Notes under the pieces: generated by a model
The model's database searches: none
Told to the model about the DNA's origin: nothing
What the model saw: the letters and a program-made list of their open reading frames with translations, nothing else
Program-made: the position numbers and the translations under genes
Assembly (NCBI RefSeq): GCF_000473895.1
Contig: NZ_ASSJ01000055.1
Location: 62,001 to 126,000 of the forward strand
Direction: 5' to 3'
Source: Rubidibacter lacunae KORDI 51-2
GTDB taxonomy: Bacteria > Cyanobacteriota > Cyanobacteriia > Cyanobacteriales > Rubidibacteraceae
DNA: 64,000 nucleotides
Shown here: positions 35,494 to 44,154 of the stretch, piece after piece
Numbering within the stretch: the stretch's first letter is position 1
Layout: every line of letters begins with the position of its first letter

Positions 35494-36342
35494 TTACTCA
35501 GTCGACCATCTGCACGTGGCGCGTAACAAGCCGCGGAACGACAGATCGATCGCCACACCAATTGCGCCGAGTACGATCAAGCACGCGAAGATCTCGTCGG
35601 TGTTGAGGAATTTCTGAGCGATGAGAATGCGCTTGCCCAAGCCTTGTTCTGCAGCAACCAGCTCGGCAACCACGACTAAACTCCAAGAGGTAGCAATGTT
35701 GATGCGGAAGGTGTCGATAATGTTGGGGACGACATAGGGAGCGATCGCCCACAACAGCACCTGCAAGCGCGATCCGCCAAGCGTATAAGCGGTCTCGATC
35801 AGTTCTTTCGGCACGAACTTCACGGCATCCATAATCATCAGGATGTTGAAGAATACCGTTCCGATGAAAATTAGAGCGATCTTCGGTTCCTCACCGACCC
35901 CGAGATAAATAATCAGCAGCGGTACGAATGCCGGCGCGGGCATGTATCGCAACAGTCCGGAGAGCGGTTCTACTAACGCGCGGATGCTGGCGAATGCGCC
36001 CATGGTAATTCCGAGCGGGACCGACAGCAGCGCTGCCAACCCAAAGCCAGCGGCAACGCGCAAGCAGCTGGCAAGGGTATCCTGCAGAAGATGTCCTTCA
36101 GCGTACAGTCGTCCGAAGGCTCCAACCACTTGCTGTGGTGTCGGCAGGAAGGCAGAGTTGATGCCCGTGAAATTGGAGAGCGCCCACCACGCAGCAAACG
36201 GCAGCGCGATCGATAACCCGGCAAGGACATAGGACAGCGCTTTCGGAATCTCTTCGGCGATGCCCCAGAGTAACGTGGGCGGCAACCCGCGCAGCAGCGG
36301 CTGCGATCGCTCGGATGCGGTTTTCGGGATAGTCTCCATCAC
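35494..36342 (-). CDS. ABC transporter permease (guanidine operon)
   Basis: A 282-residue TauC/SsuC-type inner-membrane permease. About six hydrophobic helices are visible (for example YVLAGLSIALPFAAWWALS, VAAGFGLAALLSVPLGITMG and LIIYLGVGEEPKIALIFIG). The EAA-type cytoplasmic loop is ETAYTLGGSRLQVLLWAIAP, which docks on the ATPase. It lies between the binding-protein and ATPase genes, all on the minus strand. An alternative start a few codons downstream is possible. Substrate assignment rests on operon context. Confidence 0.88.
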   Translation of the reverse strand: MMETIPKTASERSQPLLRGLPPTLLWGIAEEIPKALSYVLAGLSIALPFAAWWALSNFTGINSAFLPTPQQVVGAFGRLYAEGHLLQDTLASCLRVAAGFGLAALLSVPLGITMGAFASIRALVEPLSGLLRYMPAPAFVPLLIIYLGVGEEPKIALIFIGTVFFNILMIMDAVKFVPKELIETAYTLGGSRLQVLLWAIAPYVVPNIIDTFRINIATSWSLVVVAELVAAEQGLGKRILIAQKFLNTDEIFACLIVLGAIGVAIDLSFRGLLRATCRWSTE

Positions 36343-36423
36343 AATCGCTGCGTCTCCATTCGTGGGTCGGTCTGGAGCTGGCGATGGCTAAACGAGCTCG
36401 ACGCCACTATCTTCGGTACGCTA

Positions 36424-37485
36424 TCAGTCCCCATTGCGCTCCGCGAAATTGCGTACGAAGCGATCGTCGAACAATCGACTCATGTCGGGCTTTTCAGGGA
36501 TGAAATCGACGCTCACCATAAAGTCCGCCATGCGTTCGGCCGCAAAAGGCATGTTCGCCATCGAATCGCCGTCACTAAAGGCTTCGAGATTTTCCTCGAT
36601 GGTGAAAATCTTCGTACCTTCTTTAAGGAGCTGCAGTTCTTCAACACTGACTTCTGCTCGCTTGGCCATAATCTCATCGGCACGTTCGGGATTCTGCTCG
36701 ATGAAATTCAAGACGGCAAACCAAGTATCGACCAGCGCTTGGACCTGGTCGGGTCGCTCGTCGATCAACGTTTGACTGGTGACCAATAAGTCCGGAATCG
36801 CGCCGGGAAACTCGGCTGAGGTCACGAGTTCTTTGCTCCCTTCACGCTTGAGCGCTGTCAGATAAAACGGAGCGTATACGGCTACCGCATCGACTTTCTC
36901 GGCTGCAAAAGCAGCGGCAGCAGCCCCCGTCTCCAAGTTGACGATATCCACCTCGCTGCGAGCGTATCCGTTTTCTTCGAGGGCTAGCGTCAGCAAAAAG
37001 TCACCCACAACACCTTCTTCAAGTGCGATCTGTTTGCCCAGTAAATCCTCTAAAGAGTCGATCTCATCAGTGACGATAACCTTGTCGTTGCCGAACGAAT
37101 TGTCGTTCACTAAAACGACGACTTCACCCTTCACAGCAGCATCGAGAAACGAAACCGTGTCGTTCAGCGTTTGGCAGTTGGCATCGAGCTGACCGGCTGC
37201 CATCGCTTCCAGCGATGATAGATAGCCATCAAACCAGCGGAGTTCGACATTGGCACCATTGGCTTCGAACAATCCTTCCTCTTCGGCGATCGCCCACGGC
37301 CACCAGCCAGCCCAGCTGCTATAGCCCATTACCACGGGAGGCCCGTTGTCAACGGCCGAAGCTGACGTTGATTCGGAACCAGGAGCGGTCTCGGCAGGCG
37401 GCTCGCTCGATGAGTTGCAGCTCGCAACGAGCATCAAACTCGCTAAAAACAAGGCACAGCGGGAGAAGAATTTGTTGCGTCTCAT
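36424..37485 (-). CDS. Lipoprotein substrate-binding protein (guanidine operon)
   Basis: A 353-residue periplasmic binding protein of the NMT1/TauA type. Signal and lipobox: FFSRCALFLASLMLVASC, giving a lipidated Cys near residue 23. A Ser/Glu-rich spacer follows, then VVMGYSSWAGWWPWAIAEEEGLF, which opens the type II fold. NDTVSFLDAAVKGEVVVLVN and IVNLETGAAAAAFAAEKVDA are typical ligand-pocket loops. The tryptophan-rich start (WAGWWPW) would suit binding of a cationic guanidinium or amine ligand through cation-pi contacts, which is inference. It is placed after the HypB-like gene in the operon. Confidence 0.88.
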   Translation of the reverse strand: MRRNKFFSRCALFLASLMLVASCNSSSEPPAETAPGSESTSASAVDNGPPVVMGYSSWAGWWPWAIAEEEGLFEANGANVELRWFDGYLSSLEAMAAGQLDANCQTLNDTVSFLDAAVKGEVVVLVNDNSFGNDKVIVTDEIDSLEDLLGKQIALEEGVVGDFLLTLALEENGYARSEVDIVNLETGAAAAAFAAEKVDAVAVYAPFYLTALKREGSKELVTSAEFPGAIPDLLVTSQTLIDERPDQVQALVDTWFAVLNFIEQNPERADEIMAKRAEVSVEELQLLKEGTKIFTIEENLEAFSDGDSMANMPFAAERMADFMVSVDFIPEKPDMSRLFDDRFVRNFAERNGD

Positions 37486-37569
37486 GGTGCATGTTGGGTT
37501 AAGTTTTCGATTGCGATGCGGAGAATTAAGTACCTAGATGCGAGGGGAAGTTTGCGCTCGGGAGTCGCT

Positions 37570-38268
37570 TTAGTGGGGAGCGATCGCGCGTTTGGAACCG
37601 CGAGCAACACAGCTGCGTACCCAGTCGAACCACACATTCAATCCGCTGCTGGTTTTAACCGAAACGGGCACGATCGTGGCATGGGGGTTGACTTGTCGGA
37701 CGTTTGCAGCAATCCGTTTCGGGTCTGCATCGAGGTACGGTGCAAGATCGATTTTGGTAATTAGCAAGCAGTCGGCTTCGCGAAACATAATGGGATATTT
37801 CAGCGGTTTGTCTTCACCTTCGGTAACGCTTAACAGCGCAACTTTGGCATGCTCGCCGACTTCAAACTCTGCCGGACAAACGAGATTGCCAACGTTCTCC
37901 ACGAACACTAAGTCGAGATTGCTGGGATCGCACTCGCGCTCGAGTTGATGCAGCCCGCCAGCGACCATCTTCGAATCGAGGTGGCAAGCCCGCCCAGTCG
38001 TAATTGCCACGACCGGACCCCCAAAACGGCGCAGGCGATCGGCGTCGAGTTCGGTGGTCATATCGCCTGCAATTACCCCAATTGCAAACTCAGCGCTCAA
38101 CGCCGCGAGCGTTTTTTCTAACAGTGCTGTCTTGCCTGCACCGGGACCGCTCATGACATTGAGACACGTAATTCCCCATGCATCGAAGTGCGCGCGGTTG
38201 TGGTCTGCTCCGGCCTGGTTGGCGTGGAGGAGGTTTATTTCGAGAGCGGCATCAAGGGTTTGGTGCAT
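37570..38268 (-). CDS. ghaB: HypB-like nickel GTPase, guanidine-hydrolase activator
   Basis: A 232-residue SIMIBI GTPase. The P-loop is [17 protein letters not shown] (GxxGxGKT), followed by [35 protein letters not shown] (G3-type N-V-G-N-L-V-C-P with a nickel-binding Cys) and [12 protein letters not shown] (G4). It is a HypB paralogue without the N-terminal His-rich stretch. In Synechocystis the HypB-like protein encoded beside the guanidine hydrolase (GhaB) is needed to load nickel into GdmH. Here it lies in the same riboswitch-headed operon, and no hydrogenase structural gene is present, so that role is favoured. Confidence 0.87.
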   Translation of the reverse strand: MHQTLDAALEINLLHANQAGADHNRAHFDAWGITCLNVMSGPGAGKTALLEKTLAALSAEFAIGVIAGDMTTELDADRLRRFGGPVVAITTGRACHLDSKMVAGGLHQLERECDPSNLDLVFVENVGNLVCPAEFEVGEHAKVALLSVTEGEDKPLKYPIMFREADCLLITKIDLAPYLDADPKRIAANVRQVNPHATIVPVSVKTSSGLNVWFDWVRSCVARGSKRAIAPH

Positions 38269-38375
38269 GGTGGCGACGATCGCGGGCGATCGGACGGAAA
38301 TTCATCGTTTAGCTGAGAGACTTGCGTAACCGGTGCGGTCTGGGAGTGACTCAACCGGAACGCTGCCGAGCCGGA

Positions 38376-38747
38376 CTACCCTGCAGCTCGACCAACTGCT
38401 AGCGCGGTATACTCGACGCGCTCGATTTTGAGCTCGCGACCGGATCGAATATCGTCCATGGGAGCGTTACACATCGGGCACTCATAGTGCCGTCCGATTT
38501 CGGGTTCGTATTCCGCTTGGCAGCTATGACAGAACGCGATGAGGGGGGTCGTGCGAATGGCGAGCGAGGCGCGATCGAGGAACGTGCCTCGCGTGTGAGC
38601 AGCGAAGGCAAACTGCAGGCTCTCCGGTTCGACACAAGTAAAATCCCCCACGACGAGATGCAGCGTTTCAATGTGCGGGCGGCCTTCAACTTCCCACCAG
38701 TCTCTTATGGTGTGGATGAGGGCTTTGGTCATGTCTGTTTCGTGCAT
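38376..38747 (-). CDS. ghaA: HypA-like nickel chaperone, guanidine-hydrolase activator
   Basis: A 123-residue protein. MHETDMTKALI carries the nickel-binding N-terminal MHE motif of HypA; the zinc ribbon has FCHSCQAEYEP and YECPMCNAP (two CxxC pairs). It is the partner of the HypB-like GTPase encoded downstream. The equivalent Synechocystis protein, GhaA, assists nickel insertion into guanidine hydrolase. It is separated from gdmH by 45 bp, and the order gdmH-ghaA-ghaB is that of the known cyanobacterial operon. Confidence 0.87.
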   Translation of the reverse strand: MHETDMTKALIHTIRDWWEVEGRPHIETLHLVVGDFTCVEPESLQFAFAAHTRGTFLDRASLAIRTTPLIAFCHSCQAEYEPEIGRHYECPMCNAPMDDIRSGRELKIERVEYTALAVGRAAG

Positions 38748-38792
38748 GGTTGCTCGTGAGGTAAAGCAAATCGCAATCGCCCGGCTGGAAAT

Positions 38793-39977
38793 TTAAACCC
38801 AATCGCTGCCCAAGTCGGGTTGCGGTTCGGTATGGATGTAGCCCGGGCGCTCGCGGCGCGGCAATTGACCCGACAGCACGAGATGGGCCATCGCGTCGCA
38901 GATGACCCGCGTTGCCATCAGCGACGTGACGTCGCTGATGTCGAAGGGCGGCGAAACTTCAACGATCTCGAGCCCGCACACCGGTGCGCGACCGACGATT
39001 TTGCCGAGCAACGCCAATGCTTCGCGCGGCAACAAGCCGCCCGGCTCCGGCCAGCCCGTGCCGGGGACAAACCCGGCATCAATACAATCGATATCGAAGC
39101 TGATGTAGACGCAGTCGGTGCCGTCGAGCGCCCGCTCCAGGGCGAACTCGACTGCCGCATCGATTCCCATTTCCGTGATATCCGTGACGGTAAGGATATT
39201 CGTGGCGCGATCGCGGCAGACCTTCACCCCCGGGCGCGGCACCTGCCAGCCGCCGATGCCGAGCTGGACTAGGTTTTTGGCCGGAGCGTTCTTCATGTTC
39301 GTGGCGTGAAACCACGGACAGGTGTGCATGCGCTCGTCGAGGTCGGTTTCTTGGGTGTCTACGTGGCGATCGAAGTGAATGATACCGACTTTCTTGTCGC
39401 CGAGGTGCCGACAGACTCCGCGGACGGTGGGGAATCCGATCGAATGGTCGCCGCCCAAGATAATTGGAAATGCACCGGAGGCGAAGACGTGAGCGACCCC
39501 GCGCGAAATCTGATCGAACGACTTCTCGTTATTAGCCGGGATCGTAAAAATATCGCCTACATCGCAAAGTGTAATCTGCTCGCGCAAGTCGACGCCTAGC
39601 TCGAAGTTGTAGGGCGTATACAGGGCCGAAATACGGCGAATTCCCTGGGGACCGAACCGCGTTCCCGGTCGATAAGTCGTACCCGAATCGTGCGGTACGC
39701 CTACGATCGCGACGTCGTAATTGCCAACCTCGCGGACGTCTTCGAGATAGGGTGCCTTCAAGAAAGTATTGATTCCCGCATAATGAGGGAGCTCGCCACG
39801 TGAAAAAGTGGGAATCGAGCGATCGCGAATGCTATCGGCAGCTTCCAAACCGAATTCCAAGCCGCGATCGACCTCTTGTTGCCACCCGGTCAAGGGCAAC
39901 TGGGCCTCGCGAGCGAGCGCGCGATTGGCTTCGGTGTCGCCGCCATCCGGCGGCTGAAAGGGTGGGGATCCGGTCAT
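38793..39977 (-). CDS. gdmH: Nickel-dependent guanidine hydrolase (ureohydrolase family)
   Basis: A 394-residue ureohydrolase from ATG 39977. Metal-binding motifs: ILGGDHSIGFP, IIHFDRHVDTQ (family HFDAHxD) and YISFDIDCIDAGFVPGTGWP, followed by GLEIVEVSPPFD. Family relatives are arginase and agmatinase, as which such genes were formerly annotated. The Synechocystis homologue (Sll1077) is a nickel enzyme that hydrolyses free guanidine to urea and ammonia, and the gene is regularly paired with HypA/HypB-like activators. Both appear here directly downstream, and a guanidine-I riboswitch lies upstream. The longer in-frame reading to 40067 would run into the riboswitch expression platform and is rejected. 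Confidence 0.92.
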   Translation of the reverse strand: MTGSPPFQPPDGGDTEANRALAREAQLPLTGWQQEVDRGLEFGLEAADSIRDRSIPTFSRGELPHYAGINTFLKAPYLEDVREVGNYDVAIVGVPHDSGTTYRPGTRFGPQGIRRISALYTPYNFELGVDLREQITLCDVGDIFTIPANNEKSFDQISRGVAHVFASGAFPIILGGDHSIGFPTVRGVCRHLGDKKVGIIHFDRHVDTQETDLDERMHTCPWFHATNMKNAPAKNLVQLGIGGWQVPRPGVKVCRDRATNILTVTDITEMGIDAAVEFALERALDGTDCVYISFDIDCIDAGFVPGTGWPEPGGLLPREALALLGKIVGRAPVCGLEIVEVSPPFDISDVTSLMATRVICDAMAHLVLSGQLPRRERPGYIHTEPQPDLGSDWV

Positions 39978-40039
39978 TATCTGATTGCAGTAGGCTTTGG
40001 GTCTGGGCAACTCTATCAACTGAACGAAACCAATCCAAC

Positions 40040-40121
40040 AAAAAAAACCGCGGGCAGACAATAGCAAGTCACACGAGGTTTCGCGTGCATGCCATCAATC
40101 TCTCCCGGGCTTTTGTCCCGC
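40040..40121 (-). terminator. Candidate riboswitch-controlled terminator
   Basis: On the minus strand a run of eight T (40047-40040) follows TGTCTGCCCGCGG. The segment 40060-40050 can pair, with a three-base bulge, with GCGGGACA at 40121-40114, which is itself part of the conserved riboswitch core. Such mutually exclusive pairing would terminate transcription without guanidine. The pairing is read by eye; the long loop makes it tentative. Confidence 0.4.
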
Positions 40122-40212
40122 CGTGTAACCTGCCGGGGCGATCGCGCCCGATGGCAAGCTGGCTTCTCTCGGACCAGACATTCGAAACCGTTCGAACCGG
40201 AACCCTAGAAGC
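40098..40212 (-). promoter_or_regulatory. Guanidine-I (ykkC) riboswitch
   Basis: Read on the minus strand, the segment begins CTAGGGTTCCGG, continues CTGGTCCGAGAGAAGCCAGC, and after a variable stem ends ACACGGCGGGACAAAAGCCC and GGGAGAGA. These are the strictly conserved blocks of the guanidine-I riboswitch, in order and at normal spacing. It precedes gdmH by about 120 bp. Guanidine binding should switch on the hydrolase, activator and transporter genes. Confidence 0.95.
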
Positions 40213-40907
40213 AATCTTATTGTGCCAACCTAGTCCCCCTTATTACGCTTGGAATGCCGCTAAAACTCGCAAGCATTGCAAACAGAGCAAAACACTCTGT
40301 TGGAGCGTAAAAAATGTGTTAGGGGGACACAGTTTAGAAACAACATGATGTTGGCTTCAGCATAATCATTCTCGCTGCTTTGTAAAGTAGTCTTTGCTAC
40401 AAAGCTTGTTGATACATCACAACGGGACTGTTAACCTGATGTTCAATTCCTTCGCGTTCCGTCCGAGCAACCTCAGCAGGACGACCAACATCGCCGAATG
40501 GGGCGCGCGTGCCCCAACACAAACTGACTGCAGCCCAATATTGAGCTTAGTCTCGCTCCGGGAAATTTTTACAAATTTGCGCTCAGATGCGACTTTGTCA
40601 CGAAACCCTGGCTCGCCTAACCAGTCTTTCGATTTGCGTGTGGGGAGCACAGACTTGCATTCTTATTTGCTGCACGAGCAAACAGCGCAGACCTCAGCCT
40701 AGATGTAACTGGTGTGTTGGCGTAGCAGTTGAGGAGCTGGTTCGAGCATTTCAAGCCTGAATCGAACGAAGATTTGTAACTTCCGTTCTGGAGACTGTCC
40801 AGACACTCCCTTTCGTTGTCATCGCAGTTCCGACGGCGATCGCGTTGGGTATACTACTTGAGAAACGATAGGCTTACGGTCCCGCCCGCGCGTCGGGGTT
40901 ACTTGCG
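40213..40907. other. Intergenic with hairpin and repeat
   Basis: About 700 bp without a recognised gene. It holds a perfect 8-bp inverted repeat (GCTTTGTA...TACAAAGC, 40377-40405) and, at 40721-40814, the second copy of the 94-bp repeat. The open frame 40394-40702 has no recognisable motif. Confidence 0.4.
40721..40814 (+). repeat. 94-bp intergenic repeat, copy 2
   Basis: Gapless partner of 23041-23134. The best-conserved blocks are GAGGAGCTGGTTC, CATTTCAAGC, AACTTCCGTT, TGTCC and GACACTCCCTTT. It lies about 95 bp upstream of the small zinc-ribbon membrane protein gene, in the same orientation relative to the following gene as copy 1. Confidence 0.7.
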
Positions 40908-41276
40908 ATGCCGCTGAAGCTCCACGCCCTTTTGACCGTTGTCTTGCACGTTGCCGGTAAGCTTACCGGTCTTGTCGGCGCGCTGTACTATGGAGCGTGG
41001 CTGTTGGAGTGGTTGGATAATCCACCTCCGTTGCCGGGCAGACTGCCGACGCCACTTGTCGGTCTCATCTTAGCCCTGGGGATGCCGCTGTTCATCTTGC
41101 TGGGTGGAGCAATTCCAGTCCAGATCTGCAAGCGGCTGCTCCCGGCACGTTGCCCGAGTTGCGGGGGGGCGACGTTTGCCTTTCGGGTCAATCCGCGTTT
41201 TTCTTATTGCTGTCGCTCGTGCTCGAGCGTTCGCTCGGTGGGGTTCAAGCTCGCCCGCAGTTGGTTTTATCGCTAG
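40908..41276 (+). CDS. Small membrane protein with zinc ribbon
   Basis: A 122-residue protein with two hydrophobic segments (VVLHVAGKLTGLVGALYYGAW and LVGLILALGMPLFILLGGAI), followed by a cytoplasmic four-cysteine ribbon: CPSCGG...CCRSC, with an aromatic loop (FRVNPRFSY). I do not recognise the family. The cysteine pairs predict a zinc site. It is a single gene, convergent with the secreted-protein gene downstream. The 94-bp repeat lies upstream. Confidence 0.6.
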   Translation: MPLKLHALLTVVLHVAGKLTGLVGALYYGAWLLEWLDNPPPLPGRLPTPLVGLILALGMPLFILLGGAIPVQICKRLLPARCPSCGGATFAFRVNPRFSYCCRSCSSVRSVGFKLARSWFYR

Positions 41277-41328
41277 TCTTCGTGATAACTCCCCGGTCGG
41301 CTAGCGGTCGGCTCGGCAACCGGTTAAT

Positions 41329-41793
41329 TCAGCGACTGACCGTCACGTCAAAAGCAAACTCGAAAGGCGTAAAGTCCTCCCCGGCTTGAGGCGAGCCGCT
41401 GAGCTGCAAGCGATAGGCACCGGGATCGGGAAAGGTAAGTTCGGCTCCGGGAATGCCTGCGTAACGTTCGGCGTCGACGGGCTGCAGCGGTGGCGTTAGT
41501 AATGGCGGTTCACCGGCGTTAAGCGGCAAGGCATACACTGCCAGCGAACAGTCGCATTGTGACAGTGGGATCGTGCGACCGCCTCGGCGCGTCAGCGCGA
41601 ACCACGCTAGGGTCGGCCGGCCAGCCTGCGGCGTGTCGTCGGGCTCGATGTGGAGCGTGGCACCGACGTCGTTCTGAATCTCGACTTGATGCGCGCTACC
41701 GGGAACAGACGCGATCGCGCCCCAGCCCACAACCAACCCGACGATCGCGGAGGCGATCGCGTTATGACGGCGTCTGATCTGTACCATCGGCAT
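41329..41793 (-). CDS. Small secreted protein, function unknown
   Basis: A 154-residue exported protein. NAIASAIVGLVVGWGAIASV is a signal peptide with probable cleavage after SAH. The mature part is beta-rich (VEIQNDVGATLHIEPDD, GRPTLAWFALTRRGG, PDPGAYRLQL), of the general shape of small periplasmic copper or FixH/YtkA-like domains, but without an obvious metal-binding cluster. Its first codons overlap the end of the TauE-ferric-reductase gene by about 32 bp, so the two are translationally coupled and likely act together. Confidence 0.6.
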   Translation of the reverse strand: MPMVQIRRRHNAIASAIVGLVVGWGAIASVPGSAHQVEIQNDVGATLHIEPDDTPQAGRPTLAWFALTRRGGRTIPLSQCDCSLAVYALPLNAGEPPLLTPPLQPVDAERYAGIPGAELTFPDPGAYRLQLSGSPQAGEDFTPFEFAFDVTVSR

Positions 41794-43021
41794 CTCCACG
41801 GATAAATAACGATGTGAACCAAACCGATCGTGCGAGAAAAACTGCAGCTGTGCCACCCACCAGCAGAACGACACGCGCTCGGGTGCCAAGAGTATCGCGC
41901 GACGAACCGAGATAGTGCGACCCCACCAGCAACGCATGGGCTGCTACCAATCCCAACGCCGGAACGCTCAACAGGTGCAGCCGCCGCCAGTTCGGGCCGA
42001 GCCACTTTTGGGCGCGATCGCAACTGGTAAGGGCAGCAGGCGTGAGCAGGAGCAACGCGACAATCCCGAAGAGCACGCCCCACCGGTGCAGCGGCAGCAG
42101 AAACGCGATCGCCTGCGGGTTCCAATTCAGCGCGTGCTCGCTGGTGTGGGCGGCGTGAACCAAGGCAAGGATATAAGCACCGACGCCGAGCGCGCGACGG
42201 AAGTGCAGCGGGGCTGCCCAAAGACGGGACAGGGGGCGAGCGGCAAGTGCCAACCCCAGCAGCAGCAGCGAAGCGTGACCGGAGTAATCGGTCATTTCAT
42301 TGCCGGAGCGCACCAGCATTAGGATGCCGATACCGAGTGCGATCCAGCTGCCCAAGCGAAACAGTTGACTGCGACGATCGCGGCTAAGGCGCGCGGCGAC
42401 CGTCCCGACGCCAACCATCATCGGCAGGGTGCCGGCTCCGAAGGCAAACATTGTGGCAGCACCGAGCCAGACACTTCCAGTTTGGGCGGCGGTAATTTGG
42501 GCGGCGTAGAGAAAGCCGCAGGGAATTAACCCCCACACTGCGCCCAGTCCGAGCGGCGTCCACCAGTGCGTCGATCGCGCTAGGGTTCCCATCCCCAAAT
42601 GCAAGCGCTCCTGCAGTCGGGCAGCCAGCGGGTGTAGCAGTGGCACCCGCGGCAGGACGTCCGGTGCGAGCTGGGCGATCGCCCACCAGATCAATAACAG
42701 ACCGGTGGCAATTGTCAAAAGCTGCCGCAGGTCGCTGCCGACACCGGCCATCTGACCGCCGGCAACCAGTACCGAGCCGAGTCCGCCGATTGCCGCGCCG
42801 ACGACAGCATAGCTGGCAAGACGGCCGAGATTGAGCAGCAGGTGGAACCGCCATGCGCTAGCAGCAGTCGGGGCTGACGACTTAGCTGTTGTGGGGGTTG
42901 CATCATCGGCCGAGCCCGCGCGGGTTAGGGAAAACGCCACGGTCAGGGGGCCGCACATGCCCGCGCAATGTCCGAAGCTTCCTAAAAATCCCAGCAACGC
43001 GATCGCGAGTAAGTCGAGCAC
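41762..43021 (-). CDS. TauE/UreH-like transporter fused to a ferric-reductase-like domain
   Basis: A 419-residue polytopic membrane protein. The N-terminal half is of the UreH/DsbD-TauE type: LLGFLGSFGHCAGMCGPLTV with the family HCxGMCG motif, then GLGAVWGLIPCGFLYAA with a second conserved Cys. The C-terminal half (about residues 240-400) has four to five further helices with spaced histidines (LALVHAAHTSEHALNW, LHLLSVPALGLVAAHALLV), resembling the ferric-reductase/MsrQ-type heme-binding bundle. The N-terminal family moves nickel, sulfite or reductant across membranes or helps oxidase assembly. The combined role could be metal handling or electron transfer for cytochrome assembly. Function is uncertain. 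Confidence 0.72.
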   Translation of the reverse strand: MLDLLAIALLGFLGSFGHCAGMCGPLTVAFSLTRAGSADDATPTTAKSSAPTAASAWRFHLLLNLGRLASYAVVGAAIGGLGSVLVAGGQMAGVGSDLRQLLTIATGLLLIWWAIAQLAPDVLPRVPLLHPLAARLQERLHLGMGTLARSTHWWTPLGLGAVWGLIPCGFLYAAQITAAQTGSVWLGAATMFAFGAGTLPMMVGVGTVAARLSRDRRSQLFRLGSWIALGIGILMLVRSGNEMTDYSGHASLLLLGLALAARPLSRLWAAPLHFRRALGVGAYILALVHAAHTSEHALNWNPQAIAFLLPLHRWGVLFGIVALLLLTPAALTSCDRAQKWLGPNWRRLHLLSVPALGLVAAHALLVGSHYLGSSRDTLGTRARVVLLVGGTAAVFLARSVWFTSLFIRGDADGTDQTPS

Positions 43022-43213
43022 GAACCTCGAGTTTTTCTCTTTCGCTTTTCCTGACTATCTTGGCACGAAGGTCGAGATACAGGAGGACGGTCCGCATTGA
43101 AGGCACACTCTACCCAGATGACAATCGCGCGACTACTCCCGCATACCCTTCGTTAGGGGATAGACAACTGAACCGTGTTGCCCGGGTATCGCGACTCGCA
43201 AGACCCTTGCCCG

Positions 43214-43919
43214 ATGAGCAATTCCTCCCAGCGCGGCCGCTTCCCGGCAGAAATCATTTCCGCTTGCGTTTGGCTCTAAGATTCCTTCCCCCTCGGCTTC
43301 CGCGACATTGAGATGATGATGTTCTACCGCCGCATCCAGGTCATTGTCTAGTCAATTTGGAAGTGGGCCGCAAGTTCGCCCAAGCTGACGCCAACCAAAT
43401 TCGTCGCCATCGCCTCAGACCCGCCGACAAGGTACAGCTTGACGAAGCCGTCATCAAAATCAAACGCAAACAGGACTATTTCTGGCGAGCTGTCAACCGG
43501 CAATGTCAGGTCATCGACATCCGGTCATCGACAATCTAATACAGAGCCAACGATATGAGGCAGCCGCCGACACGTTCTTTCGCAAACTCCTCAAGCCTCA
43601 AGATCGTCCTCTTCGAGTGCTCGTCACAAACAAACTCAAGAGCCAGGGTGCGCCGAAGCAGAAGCTGCTTGGAAAGGTGGAGCACTAACAGCACATGAGC
43701 TTGAACAATCGAGCGGAGAACCCGCACCGAGTAACGCGAGTGAGGGTAAGGCGGATAGCTCGGTTCAAATCTCGAGGTCAGGCTAGGGCTTCCGGTCAGC
43801 CTTCGAACCAATACGAGGATATTTCCACCCTCATCAACACAAACTTTGCACAATATCGGGAAGTCAGCCAACGATGTGAAAGTTGGCAGAATTTGACAGG
43901 AATGAGCGCGGCTGCGTAA
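43214..43919 (+). pseudogene. IS6-family transposase remnant
   Basis: Three frames together trace an IS6/IS26-type transposase. From ATG 43214: MSNSSQRGRFPAEIISACVW, stop, then FRDIEMMMFYRRIQV, stop. In another frame: GRKFAQ...RLRPADKVQLDEAVIKI (the second catalytic Asp region) and DYFWRAVN. Then EAAADTFFRKLLKPQDRPLR, VLVTNKLKSQGAPKQ and GKVEH, stop. Finally MSLNNRAENPHRVTR (with the catalytic Glu, NRAENSH in the family), ARFKSRGQARA and further degenerate residues to 43919. At least two frameshifts and several stops make it dead. Terminal repeats were not recognised. Confidence 0.85.
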
Positions 43920-44154
43920 CGAACGACCCGAGGCATTCATCCGAAAAATATGGTCGATTTTCTGATGCACGCCCGTTCAATTGACAATACCCTTTTGCTG
44001 GTACCGCCGCTTGCCCGGCTACTTTGCCGCAGGGCGGCCAGGGAACCCAAAGACGCGATCGCGGTGCGGTCTCCACTGACTGCATTCGAACGGTAGACTC
44101 GATAGGTCCGCGCGGTTTGCCACCGTTCGCCCACTTGCCATACGAGGATTTGCC

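Noticed and set aside
37570-38747. HypA/HypB as hydrogenase maturation proteins
   Set aside because: No hydrogenase structural or other hyp genes are in the window. The position in the guanidine operon favours a role in nickel loading of GdmH.
38793-40067. Agmatinase or arginase annotation for the ureohydrolase
   Set aside because: The guanidine-I riboswitch directly upstream and the HypA/HypB-like genes downstream fit guanidine hydrolase better. The in-frame extension to 40067 was rejected because it enters the riboswitch expression platform.
43760-43780. TPsiC-arm-like GGTTCAAATC suggesting a tRNA
   Set aside because: No acceptor stem or anticodon arm surrounds it, and the stretch is part of the IS6 transposase remnant.
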